From Haliclystus octoradiatus (taxonomy: Eukaryota; Cnidaria; Staurozoa; Stauromedusae; Haliclystidae): DNA of 64,000 nt. Under the pieces are notes generated by a model that was not told where the DNA came from, searched no databases, and was given only the letters and a program-made list of their open reading frames with translations. Below are positions 23,586 through 34,626 of the stretch, piece after piece (the stretch's first letter is position 1; each line of letters starts with the position of its first letter). The stretch covers positions 12,605,826-12,669,825 of the forward strand of contig OU744453.1 in assembly GCA_916610825.1 (NCBI GenBank), given 5' to 3'. A program made the position numbers and the translations under genes.

Positions 23586-23757
23586 CTACTACTGAACCTT
23601 GGCAGGATTTTGATTGCGAAGAAGACAACATTTGCGATGTCGATGATGATAATAATTCATTGTCTAAAGAGTTACTTCATCATGATCAAAATGCCGCAGA
23701 TGACATAGTTGAAAATGAAGACGCTTGTGAAATCGAAAACACTGATACCAAAGCAAG
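23586..23757 (+). CDS. THAP-type gene exon 4 (acidic linker)
   Basis: Acceptor GGAATTATGTAG, donor GCAAG|GTTTGT, phase 1 to 2. Very acidic stretch (EEDNICDVDDDNNS, DDIVENEDACEIENTD). Probably a disordered linker between the THAP finger and the transposase-like core. Confidence 0.55.
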
Positions 23758-24037
23758 GTTTGTCTTTTTACCAGTATTAGCAATCTAAATAGACACTATG
23801 TGACTTATCGCGGGAATTTTAACGACTTCGTCGTATCAATATTGGATGGGTGGGAGAAACGCATACCATGCATACACTATACAACGGACACAAGTAAAGT
23901 GTATTTCCCATTTCACGCATTCAAGGTGTTCTTAGGGATGAGCTGTACTTTTGTATGAATAAAAGGCTGCTATACAGAGGTGACCGGTATACCAGGTTAT
24001 CACATTGATCATATTGTTTTTATGTTTTTTTTCACAG

Positions 24038-24386
24038 CTCTAAAATTGAAGATCTTCTGCAAGCACCAAAATTTATAGTTTTTTTATCCCAATTACAGCT
24101 GTTATTCGCTGTATGCTGGTATTGTGGTAATCTTGATTTGTCTCGTCGTCGTAGATGTAATGGTTCAATGGTGGCATTTGAAGTAACATGTCACAGCTCC
24201 AAATGTGGCAAAATATTTATGTGGCGAAGTCAGCCTTATTTCGGCAAATCAAGAAAACCTGCTGGAAATTTGTTGCTACCGTTTGGTATATCAATTAACA
24301 GTGGATCAGCCAAGAAAACTCTGAATATTTTCAAGTCAATAAATATTCAATGCGTATCGCTTACAACGTTTTTCAAGTACCAAAGA
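24038..24386 (+). CDS. THAP-type gene exon 5 (zinc-ribbon-like and WRSQP block)
   Basis: Acceptor TTTTTTTCACAG, donor CAAAGA|GTAATT, phase 2 to 0, 116 codons. Contains CWYCGNLDLSRRRRC, EVTCHSSKCGKIFMW (two CxxC-like pairs), then RSQPYFGKSRKPAGNLLLPF and TLNIFKSINIQCVSLTTFF. This ordered block of cysteine ribbon followed by W.SQP..G..PAGN is the most recognisable part of the family. Confidence 0.75.
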
Positions 24387-24466
24387 GTAATTTCAACTAA
24401 AAATTAATTTATCATTCAAATAGTCAATTATTGAACATTATTGACTGAATTTTCATCAATTTGCAG

Positions 24467-24500
24467 GACATAATGTTCCCTATCATTTATTTATACTGGC
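24467..24500 (+). pseudogene. THAP-type gene exon 6, left piece, split by E1
   Basis: Acceptor TTTGCAG; encodes DIMFPIIYLYW and is cut at the TGGC target site. The other piece resumes at 29062. Counting the 4-bp duplication once, the exon is 195 nt and in frame on both sides. Confidence 0.75.
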
Positions 24501-24696
24501 TGTAGAGCTTGCTTAATACTCTAGCGTATAACACAGAGACAACAACTAATGTAATCAACAGTAAGATATATAATTAATGTAGTCTTCACTCCAAATCAGA
24601 CTAGTTAATAATTACAATAAGAATTACTTATATATATATTTGACATACGAGGCTACAATAATAATGAGGCTAAAATAATGATAACGAGGCACTACA
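24501..24696 (-). repeat. E1 3' LTR
   Basis: Ends TG..CA in both directions. It is shorter than the 5' LTR by about 12 bp, mostly a missing ATACTACAAC-like block near the middle. Confidence 0.9.
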
Positions 24697-24895
24697 CTCG
24701 CCTTTTTCACAATAGATTTTAATGTACTAAAATCAATTATAAATTTAATAATGATACGATATCCGTAAATTTAAAGTATTATAATAATTAACGAATTAAT
24801 AGTAAAATGATTATTTAATAAAACGATTATGGTAATACTAAATTAAAATGGAATAATAAAAACGATGTAATGGTATTAAATCTCAAATGATTTAT

Positions 24896-27800
24896 TTAAT
24901 GTGTATTAGGATCAGATGGGTCAAATCTGACTGGTGGTTTACTTGAGCGACCAGATCTTGTAGTGATCTCTGAAGAAAGACGTGATGGTGTACGTACATG
25001 TGATCTTGCTCTTACTAATGTTCTGCCACTTTCTGTTTCAACTGTTGCTCTTCTTGGTGTAGCAGAAACAACAGTGCCACGTACTATATCACGATTGTCA
25101 GTGTTACGTATGGTGATCCTTTCTCCTTCGTTAGGCGTTGGTAATGACTGTATGACATTTGGTCTGCTGTCGTGATAGAGTTTCATAGCAACTTTTGCTT
25201 GTAATTGATGACCAGCGTTCACTGCTTTTGACTGCGATATTGATGGTATGGGCGTGATTGGCTTACGACCCATAAGAGCGTGTAATGGTGATGTTCCTAA
25301 CATACGATGTGTCGTTGTGCCTAATGTGAATAATACTCGACGTAATCGTTGTTTATCTGGCATTTCATCAGTGCGAAACCAACGAAGTTTAAAAGTCCTG
25401 TGGAATCTTTCTACCATTCCGTTTGTACGAGGATAACGAGGTGGAGAGTGACGTAATAATACTCCCCATGATTTACAGAATGACTTAAAACGCTTAGAAG
25501 TGAATTGTGAACCATTGTCAGTCATTAATTCTAAAGATGGTCCGCGTTGACAAAATATGGCTTCTAAAGCGTCGATTATTTCCTCCGTTTTTTCCTTAAT
25601 GAGTGGAAACACTTCGGGATACCTAGATCCATAATCTACAACTGATAAAAATGGCTTTCCATTAACCTGAAAAATATCAGAGGCAAGCGTATGCCACGGC
25701 GGTAATACATCAGACGGCTTAAGTTCTAATTCAGGCCATCTAGCAGAAAACTCTTTACAAGTCTCACAGTGTTCGATTGTAGACTTAACATCACGACTTA
25801 AACTGGGCCACCAAACAGACGATAATTGGGCCAGTGTAGATTTTAAACCTAAATGACTGTCGTGAGCAACTTTAATAACTTTCTCACGTAGAGACTATGG
25901 TATTACGATTTGTGTACCCTTTAATAATATTCTTGGTTTATTTAAAACGCATAGTGAATACCTCTCTTTGAAATACGGGTCTAAATTCTCATTTACTGAG
26001 GACCAGTTATTTGTTTCTATAGCATTTATAATCATCGATAATGCGTTGCTAGTAGCTGTTTCGCGTTCAACGTCTTGTAATGAAAAAAATTCAGGATCTA
26101 ATATTTCTTTGGCTTCTTCGATGACTAGTGAAGCTACTTGACTATAATCACTTGTCGATAATTCAGGTGTTGCATCTGATGACGGTGCTCGAGATAAAGT
26201 ATCGGGCAACCGATTCATGTCCTCTTTTGCAGGTTTGTATTTGAGTATTGAACAATACGGTGCGAGTCTCAACATCATGCGCTGTAATCGAGGTGGTATG
26301 TCATCAAATGATTTGCACCATATCTTTTCTAAAGGCTTGTGGTCTGTTCAAAATTCCACTTCGCCTCCAATTATGTACTGTCTGAAACGAGTGGCTCCGA
26401 ATACTACAGCCAACATTTCTCTCTCCATTTGGGAATACTTTTGTTCCGTAGATGTTAATGATCTACTTGCAGTTAGGATTGGTGTCCATTTGTTATCATG
26501 TAACTGCATCAAAACAGCACCTAACCCATAAGGACTAGCGTCCGATAATACAGCAGTATTTGCATTACGATCATAAAATGCAAATGTTGTTGTTGCTGCG
26601 TTACGTAGAGCATTTTGTATGTTGGTCCAGGCTTGCTGTACGTCTTCAAGTATGAAATTTCCTTTGATAATATCTCTGATAGATTTCATTTGATTAGATA
26701 GATTAGGAAGAAATTTTTGTAAGTAATTAATCATGCCAAGAGCCCTTCTTGCTTCTTCGACAGTAGTTGGAACGTTTAACTTTAATGCTTCTGTTATTTT
26801 AGTTTCATCAGGTGAAATACCGCTATCTGATATAGTATGTCCTAAGTAAACTAATTTTGACTTTGAAAATTTACATTTATTCATATTTAATTTGGCACCG
26901 ATTGCCTTTAAACGGGCCATAACGGCTTTCAAACGGGCGTCGTGCTCAACTTGATCTTTACCGAATACTAAAATATCATCTATATACACTAAACATCCGT
27001 CTAAATCAGACAAATGATCCGACATTATTCTTTGAAAAATTTCCGGAGCAGAACTTACTCCGAACGGTAATCTTAAATATCTGTAATTGCCTTTATGAGT
27101 AGCAATTGTTGTTAATTCTGACGACGCTTTATCTAAACCTATTTGATGGAAACCAGATTCTAAATCTAGTGTTGAAAATAATTTAGCATTGTGTAAATTA
27201 GAAAAGAACGAATCCGCCGTCGGAATTACAAAACGTTCTCTACGTATGCTCTCATTTAACCGTCTAAAATCACCACATATGCGCGGTTTACCGTTTTTAC
27301 GAAATGCCACTACTACAGGTGATAACCATTTAGTAGGGCCAATAACACGTTCAATTATATTTTGCTCTATCATCTTTTCTATTTCATCAGAGACAGGTTT
27401 GTGTAATTTAAATGCTAATTTACGTGCGCCTTGTACTATAGGACAGGCGTCTTGTTTTAATTGAATTCGGGCCGTACCAATATTTCCCAATTCCTTACTT
27501 TCGTTTATGTATTCATTGATATTATTTATTTCTACGTCATATTCTATTGGCATTCTGAGGGGTTGGCCACCTAAATCTAAATAATCTGAATAATACAACA
27601 ATGGTGTTTTTACATTAGCAGTACATTTTGCTTTTATTCTAGTAGGCGTATGGTTAGGTGATGCCGACAAATTTACAGTACCCTCTGCCAAGATTTTTAA
27701 TTTTTTACTGCCCCACGGTTTGACAAAACAATCCTTTAATGTTTTGTAATCGCGAGCTTTACTTAAATGCTCTAAAGGAATCATCGTAGAGGTGCTGCCA

Positions 27801-28807
27801 GGATCTATCAAAAATTTTACAATAGCACCATTCATCCACAAATTAACGTAGGCGCGTTTGCCAATTAAGTTGGAATCTAACGAATTTAAAGCATAAGATT
27901 CGTCAATAACACCATGACGATCATCATCGGTATTACTATCTGAGTCTGATGAAATAGCAGCAGCTCTATGCTGACTTCGTTTTTTACTTTTATTGGAAGG
28001 CTTCGAACTTCCTTTATTATAAATACTGTTAGACCGTTGTCCTCTAGGTTCGGATTTACGATTATTACTTGATTTTGACGATTTACAAACTATGTCAAAA
28101 TGATTTAAACGTCCGCAATTATTACATGTCTTACCGTAGGCAGGGCAATTTCCTTTTGAATGTGTTCTTCCACAATATTTGCAATCTTTTATTGAGTCTA
28201 CGGCAGATACTTCCGATCTAGTAACGATTGTGCTTCGGTTAACCGTTTCAAAAGTAGATATTAATCTTGTACATTGCTCTATCGTAAGAGCGTCTATATT
28301 CTGTTGTAAAACCAATCGTTTAGCATCTTCATTTCGAATTCCTCGAATTAATAAATCTCGAACTAACAATTCTCCTGTAAGGGTTGTATCCGTATATCCT
28401 GTTTCTTCGTATGTTGTTCGTAACTTTTGTAAAAATTCATGTATGGTGTCGTCTTGGTCTTGCTTCTGATCCAAAAGGCGACATCTGTACTCTAAATGTC
28501 TTCGTTGCGGCTTGAGAACAGTATCGACATCAGTTAACACATTTGCCAATATTTCAGGATGCGTTGCTGAAAATTTGCAATTTTTCGTAGCGAATTGGCG
28601 AAAATTCTCACCAGCGACATTGTATAAAATTGCCAGCTTTTTCGCTTCTGTTGCTAAAACCAGATCAGTTGCGGCCATATAATTAGAAAATGTAGCTCTC
28701 CATTTCGTGAATCGATCATATGCATTTCTGAGGCCAGGATCAAATTCCGGCGGTAATCGACCACGGAAATAAGGTGCATGTGGATGGGGAGTATTTTCAT
28801 TCTGCAT
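24896..28807 (-). pseudogene. E1 gag-pol (gag, PR, RT, RNase H, integrase) with two nonsense codons
   Basis: A single frame from ATG 28807 to the stop at 24896. Order: gag with two CCHC knuckles (CKYCGRTHSKGNC, CNNCGRLNHFDIVC); protease region with IDPGSTST, where DPG replaces the usual DSG/DTG; RT with YIDDILVF; RNase H with LSDASPYGLGAV and QMEREMLAV; integrase with HDSHLG...CETC, then SDIF, TDNGSQFT and RTNGMVERFH supplying the catalytic acids. Breaks: TGA at 26350-26348 just before a TDHKPL motif and TAG at 25897-25895 before the zinc-binding region of integrase. No chromodomain. Otherwise the frame is open throughout, so few mutations separate it from its progenitor. Confidence 0.92.
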
Positions 28808-28849
28808 AATCGCAAATTAATATTCCTTAAAAAAAATCAACTGCGCCAA

Positions 28850-29057
28850 TGTAGAGCTTGCTTAATACTCTAGCGTATAACACAGAGACAACGACTAATG
28901 TAATCAACAGTAAGATATATAATTAATGTAGTCTTCATACTACAACACTCCAAATCAGACTAGTTAATAATTACAATAAGAATTACTTATATATATATAT
29001 TTGACATACGAGGCTACAATAATAATGAGGCTAAAATAATGATAACGAGGCACTACA
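28850..29057 (-). repeat. E1 5' LTR
   Basis: The full-length 208-bp copy; compare with the 3' LTR at 24501-24696. Confidence 0.9.
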
Positions 29058-29061
29058 TGGC

Positions 29062-29222
29062 GTAAACAAGAGAAGCAGTTTACAGAAATACTGAAGACTC
29101 AAAATGATGTCGTATTGTCAGGAGATGGCCGCTTTGACAGCATGGGACACTGTGCAAAGTATGGAGCATATTCATTGTTCTCTAACTCTTTGTCCAAAAT
29201 CGTTCATTTCGAATTGAAGCAG
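29062..29222 (+). pseudogene. THAP-type gene exon 6, right piece
   Basis: Continues with RKQEKQFTEILKTQNDVVLS, then GDGRFDSMGHCAKYGAYSLF and IVHFELKQ up to the donor CAG|GTTTGT. The GDGR.D....AKY motif is a family hallmark and the first aspartate is a plausible catalytic-type acid (inference). Confidence 0.8.
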
Positions 29223-29316
29223 GTTTGTTATCGATAACAAGATTACAAGAGATTATCTTGAATTGTTATTCCAACATACTTATATTTATGCTGTAAATTT
29301 GTGTCATTTTAAACAG

Positions 29317-29503
29317 AGAAACGAAGTGGGATCAAGTGGTGCAATGGAGTTCGCAGGTTTCAAATCTTGCATGAGCTATTTAATTGTGAACTTCATTGAC
29401 CTAAAAACCTTCGTTTCTAATCGTCATACCTCGATTGATAAATATATGAGAGAAGAATTGAAAAATGTTATTCACTATTTTGACCTCTGGCATCTGAAAA
29501 AAT
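29317..29503 (+). CDS. THAP-type gene exon 7
   Basis: Acceptor TTTTAAACAG, donor AAAT|GTAAGT, phase 0 to 1. Encodes RNEVGSSGAMEFAGFKSCM, then LKTFVSNRHTSIDKYMREEL and YFDLWHLKK. The NEVG.S..ME, D/N-RH and FD.WH motifs match the conserved core downstream of GDGR. No following exon was found before the LINE insertion. Confidence 0.75.
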
Positions 29504-29800
29504 GTAAGTACAAATCAGTTTCACAGTCCTGTCAGTCGCGGAACTCGTTTGTCGTTAATATTCACTAGGTTCTTCAATTTATCATTATTTTGAATATAAC
29601 CATATTTAAGATATAATTTATTATTGCTCAATGACTGATTTGGTAATAATATCGAAATATAGCACATCTTGAACAAATGGTGTTAAAGAATTGATGTAAA
29701 CTTATCAACTTATCTTTTGCTTCAATATCCTCATCAACGATCAACGATCAACGATGTAAACAATCGATAGGTAAGCACAGATATTTTGAATTTGCTAGAG

Positions 29801-30406
29801 ATGGGAAAGAAACGGGCCAAACAGAGTACCAGTGACAATGAAGGCTTAGAATGTAAATACAATGATAAACTGAAGGAATCGATCAATGAAATGAGGGAAG
29901 AAATATCTGAATTAAAAGAAATTATTTCTAAATTTATCGAGCGGGAAAAGTTGCCATGTCAACCAAATTCTTGGTCACAGGTAGTGGCTACAGCCCCTAA
30001 CAATGCATTAATTGTCAATAGAACAATTAATGGAACAACAAAAAACTGCACAAAGCTTCTTTCAGATGAACCTTCTGAAAAAATAATAGAAAAACTAAAG
30101 AAAAGTAAAATTAATGTTAAAGGATCAATAATTACAACAAAAGGGAAAACAACCTCGATCAAAGTGCCGAATGAAAATCTAGCCAGCATAAAATCATCCT
30201 TAAGTAAAGGTAAAATTACCTACAAAGAAATAAAAAAAGAGATCCAGTCGCAATTATTCCAAATGTTCCGAAATGGATGACATCTAAAGCTATCCATGAT
30301 TCACTGCTTGCTGACAATCCAGACATTTTTGAGAGTCAAAATGACATTATTAATTTATATCTGTTTCCAGCAAAAGAGAATGCTCTTGATCAAAGAGTAT
30401 CCTTAC
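29801..30406 (+). pseudogene. LINE ORF1, N-terminal part
   Basis: ATG at 29801 (MGKKRAKQSTSDNEG), then a coiled-coil-like ESINEMREEISELKEII segment. A frameshift near 30238 moves the reading into VAIIPNVPKWMTSKAIHDS and DNPDIFESQNDIINLYLF. The hAT element then cuts it at 30414. The sequence resembles gag-like ORF1 proteins of CR1/L2/Jockey-type LINEs; the zinc knuckles follow after the insert. Confidence 0.75.
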
Positions 30407-31489
30407 CTTACGACCAGGGGCGGATGCAGGAAAAATCCTATGGGGTGCAAGAATTTATTGTTTAGGGGCGCAGCCCCCGTGGCGGGGCAAAGCCCGCCCA
30501 TCTAGGGGGTCCGGGGGCATGCCCCCCCGGAAAATTTTTGAAAATTTAAAGCTCTTAGACCGCCTATAAACGCAGTTTCTTGGTCTCAAAATCAATTTTC
30601 AAATGACAATATATTCAGATTTGATACCCACCAATAAGCAATTGAATTGACTCAAAATATATAATACTAATAATAATATAATGTTATATAATGACTATAT
30701 AGGCATTTATCTAAGCGCTTCACAATAATTAAATGTAATATTTACAGCAGTGAAATAATTATAATAATAGTACTAACAGATCATATTAACATAGGTGTGA
30801 AACCTTGAAAAAATATACTAACGATTAAGTTGCTAATTACCATAAACTATACAAAAATAGTTGTGTTAGTTTGATTTCAAATTCATTCAATGTGCAGGTC
30901 TCCCAATATTCCAGTCCAGTTTTTCCATAAGATGGGGGCAGGAACAGGAAAATATTTACCTCCATAGACCACAGGACTTAAGGTTGCTTGGCACTATGGT
31001 TAATAGATTGTCAGAAGATAATATCATAGACAGCCTTGGTTAGGCCTATACAGTATGAAAAGCATATTAGGTATAATCCATGCATGTAATTTACTCAATC
31101 ATAAAAGTTTACATAATATAATCTGATATTATAGATTTATCCTTATTTATGTATAAAATCATTGTTTTAGATTGTTGTAATTAGAAACTGAGTAGGCTTT
31201 GATGAATTCTTTTACACAGTTTTAATATCTGAAAATAGCTACTGAGCCACCATGTAACACAAAAAATATGATGCCAAGATCGGTTTCCTCAGAATTTTAA
31301 CTAGAGAATTGTCACCTGTAAAGAACCAAAGATGCTGAACTGTGAAGGCAGTTGCCGTTTGCTTCGGATCTGTTAGACAAACCAACAAGAAATTAACGAA
31401 ACTATTGTAGGATTGAATAAAACACAAGCACAGTATTATACCCTGAATTAATAATTAGATCAGAAGTTTTAAATTCCAACTTACACAAC

Positions 31490-31970
31490 GATATCTATAA
31501 AATTATAAACACAAGGAAAGTGTAAACAAGCCAACAGTCGAAGAAAAGGTCGAAGGAATACAAAACATGAAGTAAATCAACCATGAAATTTAATTTGATA
31601 ATTCATAGGCCTACCTTAAATCAAAACGCGGCGGTTTGGCTTACACAGCAAAATATATAAACATAAGGAAAGTGTAAACAAGCCCCAACAGTCGAAGAAA
31701 AGGTCGAGGGAATACAAAACATGAAGTAAATCATAAATGAAATTTAAAAGTAGATATTTGTAGAATTTCACACCTTAAATCAAAACGTGGCGTTCTGGCT
31801 TACATAGCAAAATATATAAACACAAGGAAAGTTTTAACAAACCAACAGTCGAACAAAAGGTCGAGGGAATACAAAATATGAAGTAAATTATCCATGAAAT
31901 ATCATTTCATAATTCATACCTTGAAGCAAAATGTGGCGTATCCTTACTTTCACAGCTTTTCAACGACTTT
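31490..31970. repeat. Three tandem ~155-bp repeats inside the hAT element
   Basis: Each unit contains ACAAGGAAAGT, AACAGTCGAA.AAAAGGTCGA and GGAATACAAAA.ATGAAGTAAAT, followed by TTAAA.CAAAACG.GGCG. Copies start near 31490, 31651 and 31801, with small indels. Confidence 0.8.
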
Positions 31971-31976
31971 GGTAGG

Positions 31977-32150
31977 CTATATATATTTCTGCGTTTCTAT
32001 TCCTATATCATCTATCAAGTCGTAATGTTCATCAGAAGAAAGAAAACGCATTTCACACATAATTTCATCATAAACAACTTTCAGGTCCTGTTCATTCTCA
32101 TCAGAAAGTGCTAAAATAGCTTGCTCAAATGTTAGTTGAAAGTCCGCCAT
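31977..32150 (-). CDS. Small acidic ORF inside the hAT element, unrecognised
   Basis: ATG at 32150 opens MADFQLTFEQAILALS and runs 57 codons, ending DDIGIETQKYI. It is strongly acidic and leucine-containing, with no known domain. It lies just downstream, on the same strand, of the octamer/CCAAT modules at 32280-32595, so those could serve as its promoter (inference). It might be the first exon of an element-encoded protein or a captured host exon. Confidence 0.35.
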   Translation of the reverse strand: MADFQLTFEQAILALSDENEQDLKVVYDEIMCEMRFLSSDEHYDLIDDIGIETQKYI

Positions 32151-32279
32151 GATGATTTCTCGATTTGGAATGGTATGAGAACACCAAAGTGTGGTTGTTA
32201 CTGACAAGAAAATCCGATTAATCTGGATTTCAGTTTCTTTCCTGGTTCAGATTATTTTGACATGTCCCGGATGAAGCTA

Positions 32280-32595
32280 ATTTGCATATGAGGGGGTGCA
32301 TTTGATGTTGCAAAACCGCTCCAATCAGAATACAGAAATAAGCAAAATTTAATCACGTGTATAGTTTGAAGCGAACTCATTTGCATATGAGGGGGTGCAA
32401 GTGATCTTATCCGCGCCAATCACGAGGCAGAAAAGTCCTGTTTCTTTTGTATCCAGCTTGCTCATTTGCATATGATGGGGTGCATTTGAAGTTACCAAGC
32501 CGCGCCAATCAGTAGACAGAGTTTCAAGGCTTCTTTTGTATTAAGACGAACTCATTTGCATATGATGGGGTGCATTTGATCAAAACCGCTCCAAT
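32280..32595 (-). promoter_or_regulatory. Four tandem octamer + CCAAT modules
   Basis: Perfect ATTTGCAT octamers (ATGCAAAT on the minus strand) at 32280, 32379, 32464 and 32554. Each is followed 37-41 bases later (start to start) by CCAATCA or CCAATCAC (CCAAT at 32321, 32416, 32505, 32591). Each octamer is extended as ATTTGCATATGA.GGGGTGCA. Octamer and CCAAT sites are bound by POU factors and NF-Y in animals. Alternatively the GGGGTGCA part is a transposase subterminal site. Confidence 0.6.
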
Positions 32596-32834
32596 CAAAA
32601 GGTTTGATAAAAATGATTCGTCAGACATTCACATCTTTGGATGAAACAAGATTAGAATCTTTCAGAAAAGGATTACCAAAAACAAAACAGATCTCCTATC
32701 TCGAATTTTCGCTTAATATGAAAACTTTAGTTTTCTTTCGGTTTCTACTAAAATAGTATTTACGTCATTTCGAAAATTATGAAGAGGTGCAAGCGCTCCT
32801 TTTGCACCCCCCTAGATCCGCCCCTGCTTACGAC

Positions 32835-33266
32835 TAGCATCCAAAGCATTCTCTAAGGTTGCCGAGAACAACATGTGGCTAAGACTTGATTCAATACTAA
32901 ATGTCTGCGCCTATCCAGATCTGAAGCCGATTCGATGTTTTCATTGTGGCCGTCTTGGTCACAGTACAAAAAATTGTGAAATGATTGACGAAAAGTCAAT
33001 TTGCTTTGATTGTGGTGATCAACATCCACTGGACGGGAAAAAGAAATGCAGCAGGAAAGAAAGAAAATGTGCCGCACGCTTCAAATCGAAGGCATTCCAA
33101 TGCAAAGCAACATCGCATCACACCTTCGATGGCAGTTGCCCATTACTACTCTTACACATAAAACGCAACATCGGAAATACAACTTTCACAAACGCCACTT
33201 ATGGAATCATCGAAAAACAACTTCAGCATATGACCCAAACAAAATACCGCAATGCCCATCAATAAT
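32835..33266 (+). pseudogene. LINE ORF1, C-terminal zinc-knuckle part
   Basis: Resumes directly after the hAT target duplication. Contains CFHCGRLGHSTKNC, CFDCGDQHPLDGKKKC and a third CKATSHHTFDGSC. Tandem CCHC knuckles are usual at the end of ORF1 in CR1/L2/Jockey-type LINEs. Ends at TAA before ORF2. Confidence 0.85.
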
Positions 33267-33390
33267 CAACAATTCCGAATATCAACTGGTTTATATAACT
33301 CATCCATCAGTAAATATCAAGTAACTACGACTAACACCAAAACAAAACTTTATAAAATATTGAAGCATATCGTTATCCACCATAAACAAT

Positions 33391-34626
33391 TTGTATGTCA
33401 CAATAACCACATCATTCACTACTGTACTCAAATGTTTTTCACAGATCAACCAATACTTTATAACACTTATCTATCTAATAATGCTCTGCTATGGTGATAT
33501 ACATCCCAACCCTGGACCAATTCATAATATTAACATCGTCAGCTGGGACTGCAACAGTCTAAGGGGGAAGCAGCACGAAATCGACCACCTCACTAATAAA
33601 TTATCACTGAATATCATTGCCCTATGTGAAACCAAATTAAACACTAATATCAGCAATAAGCAAATAGACTTAGATGGATTCACTCTACATAGGAAAGACT
33701 GTCCCAATAGCACTGCTGGAGGTGGGCTTGTATTCTACATCAACGACAACATCGCTTGCAGAAGAAAACCTAAATGGGAAAATAACGAAATTGAGATGAT
33801 GGCATTCGACATTAAATTTGGCTTAAAAAAGGTGTCAATAATATTAACATACCGGCCACCAAATTTTGCACTGAAAAAGTATTTTGACTGCCTGAATAGT
33901 ATTATGGAAAAATTACTTAGATCAAGATCTGAGGTATTATTGCTAGGTGATTTGAATTGCGATATTAGCAAAAAAGTGAATAACTTTAAAGAATTTATTG
34001 ATAACTACGCTCTCATCAATCTGATCAATGGACCAACCAGACCATCATCAGGGACATCACTTGATGTCATGCTCGTATCGCATCCAAGACACTTCGTTGC
34101 TAGTAACATCATCGCAACTGGAGCTTCCGACCACAGTATCTGCATGACAACATACAAAACTAAATGCCTACGCACACAGCCAAGATTAATAACTTACAGA
34201 AAAACGAAAAATACAAACTTTACTTCACTCAATAATGATCTCTGTGGGATACAATGGGAACGTATGTACACTAATGATAACGGTGAGCTACTGTCAGCCG
34301 ATGATGTATGGAACAGATGGTTCTTTGAAGTTAACTCAGTCATAGAGAAACATTCACCATTGACATCTAAACTTATCAAGGCACAAAGACCACCATGGAT
34401 TACAGCTAAAATCGACGAAGCTATCAGACTCAGAGATCACTTATCGAAGTTACCACGAAATGAAGAAAATATCCGCCTCTTCCACACTCAACGGAATCTA
34501 GTCACAAAACTTAAACGACACAGCCTCCGACAATATCTCGAAACATCTTCAAGGACTGAACCCTCAAAATTTCACCGTAACCTACAAAAATCACTGGTAT
34601 TGGGGAAAACAAATCTGCAAATGTAG
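33391..34626 (+). pseudogene. LINE ORF2, AP endonuclease domain
   Basis: N terminus with CYGDIHPNPGP, then an exonuclease/endonuclease fold: NIVSWDCNSLRGK, ALCETKL (Glu), LLGDLNCDI (Asp-Asn) and a terminal GASDHSIC (SDH catalytic motif). This endonuclease nicks target DNA to prime reverse transcription in LINEs. The frame stops at 34626; a frameshift separates it from the RT. Confidence 0.88.

Larger units (their letters stand above)
24501..29057 (-). mobile_element. E1: nearly complete Ty3/gypsy-type LTR retrotransposon
   Basis: LTRs at 24501-24696 and 28850-29057 both run TGTAGAGC...GCACTACA and differ mainly by a short indel. A 4-bp duplication TGGC flanks the element (24497-24500, 29058-29061). 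The next bases inside the 5' LTR on the coding (minus) strand, TTGGCGCAGTTGAT, look like a primer-binding site. One gag-pol frame fills the interior. High LTR similarity and readable frames imply a young copy. It sits antisense in exon 6 of the THAP-type gene. Confidence 0.92.
22262..29503 (+). pseudogene. THAP-domain transposase-like gene, seven exons seen, disrupted
   Basis: Exons 22262-22614, 22731-22874, 23369-23489, 23586-23757, 24038-24386, 24467-24500 joined to 29062-29222, and 29317-29503. From exon 2 on, every junction has GT..AG ends and matching phases (0-0, 0-1, 1-2, 2-0, 0-0, 0-1). The N terminus is a THAP zinc finger. Later exons hold a CWYCG...C...C cysteine region, a WRSQPYFGKSRKPAGNLLL block, GDGRFDSMGHCAKYG and YFDLWHLKK, a conserved set seen in a widespread THAP-linked, transposase-like invertebrate family (from memory, not searched). 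Lesions: an in-frame TGA and a frameshift in exon 1, and a whole retrotransposon (E1) in exon 6. The downstream exons were not found; a LINE follows in the next intron. Confidence 0.75.
30415..32826. mobile_element. hAT-type element inserted in LINE ORF1 (8-bp TSD)
   Basis: The ends CAGGGGCGGAT / ATCCGCCCCTG are 11-bp perfect inverted repeats and CTTACGAC is duplicated on both sides (30407-30414, 32827-32834). It is 2,412 bp and carries no recognisable transposase. The interior has three ~155-bp tandem repeats (31490-31970), a minus-strand 57-codon frame and four octamer/CCAAT modules. GGGGTGCA occurs near both termini and in each module, as hAT subterminal repeats often do. Confidence 0.92.
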
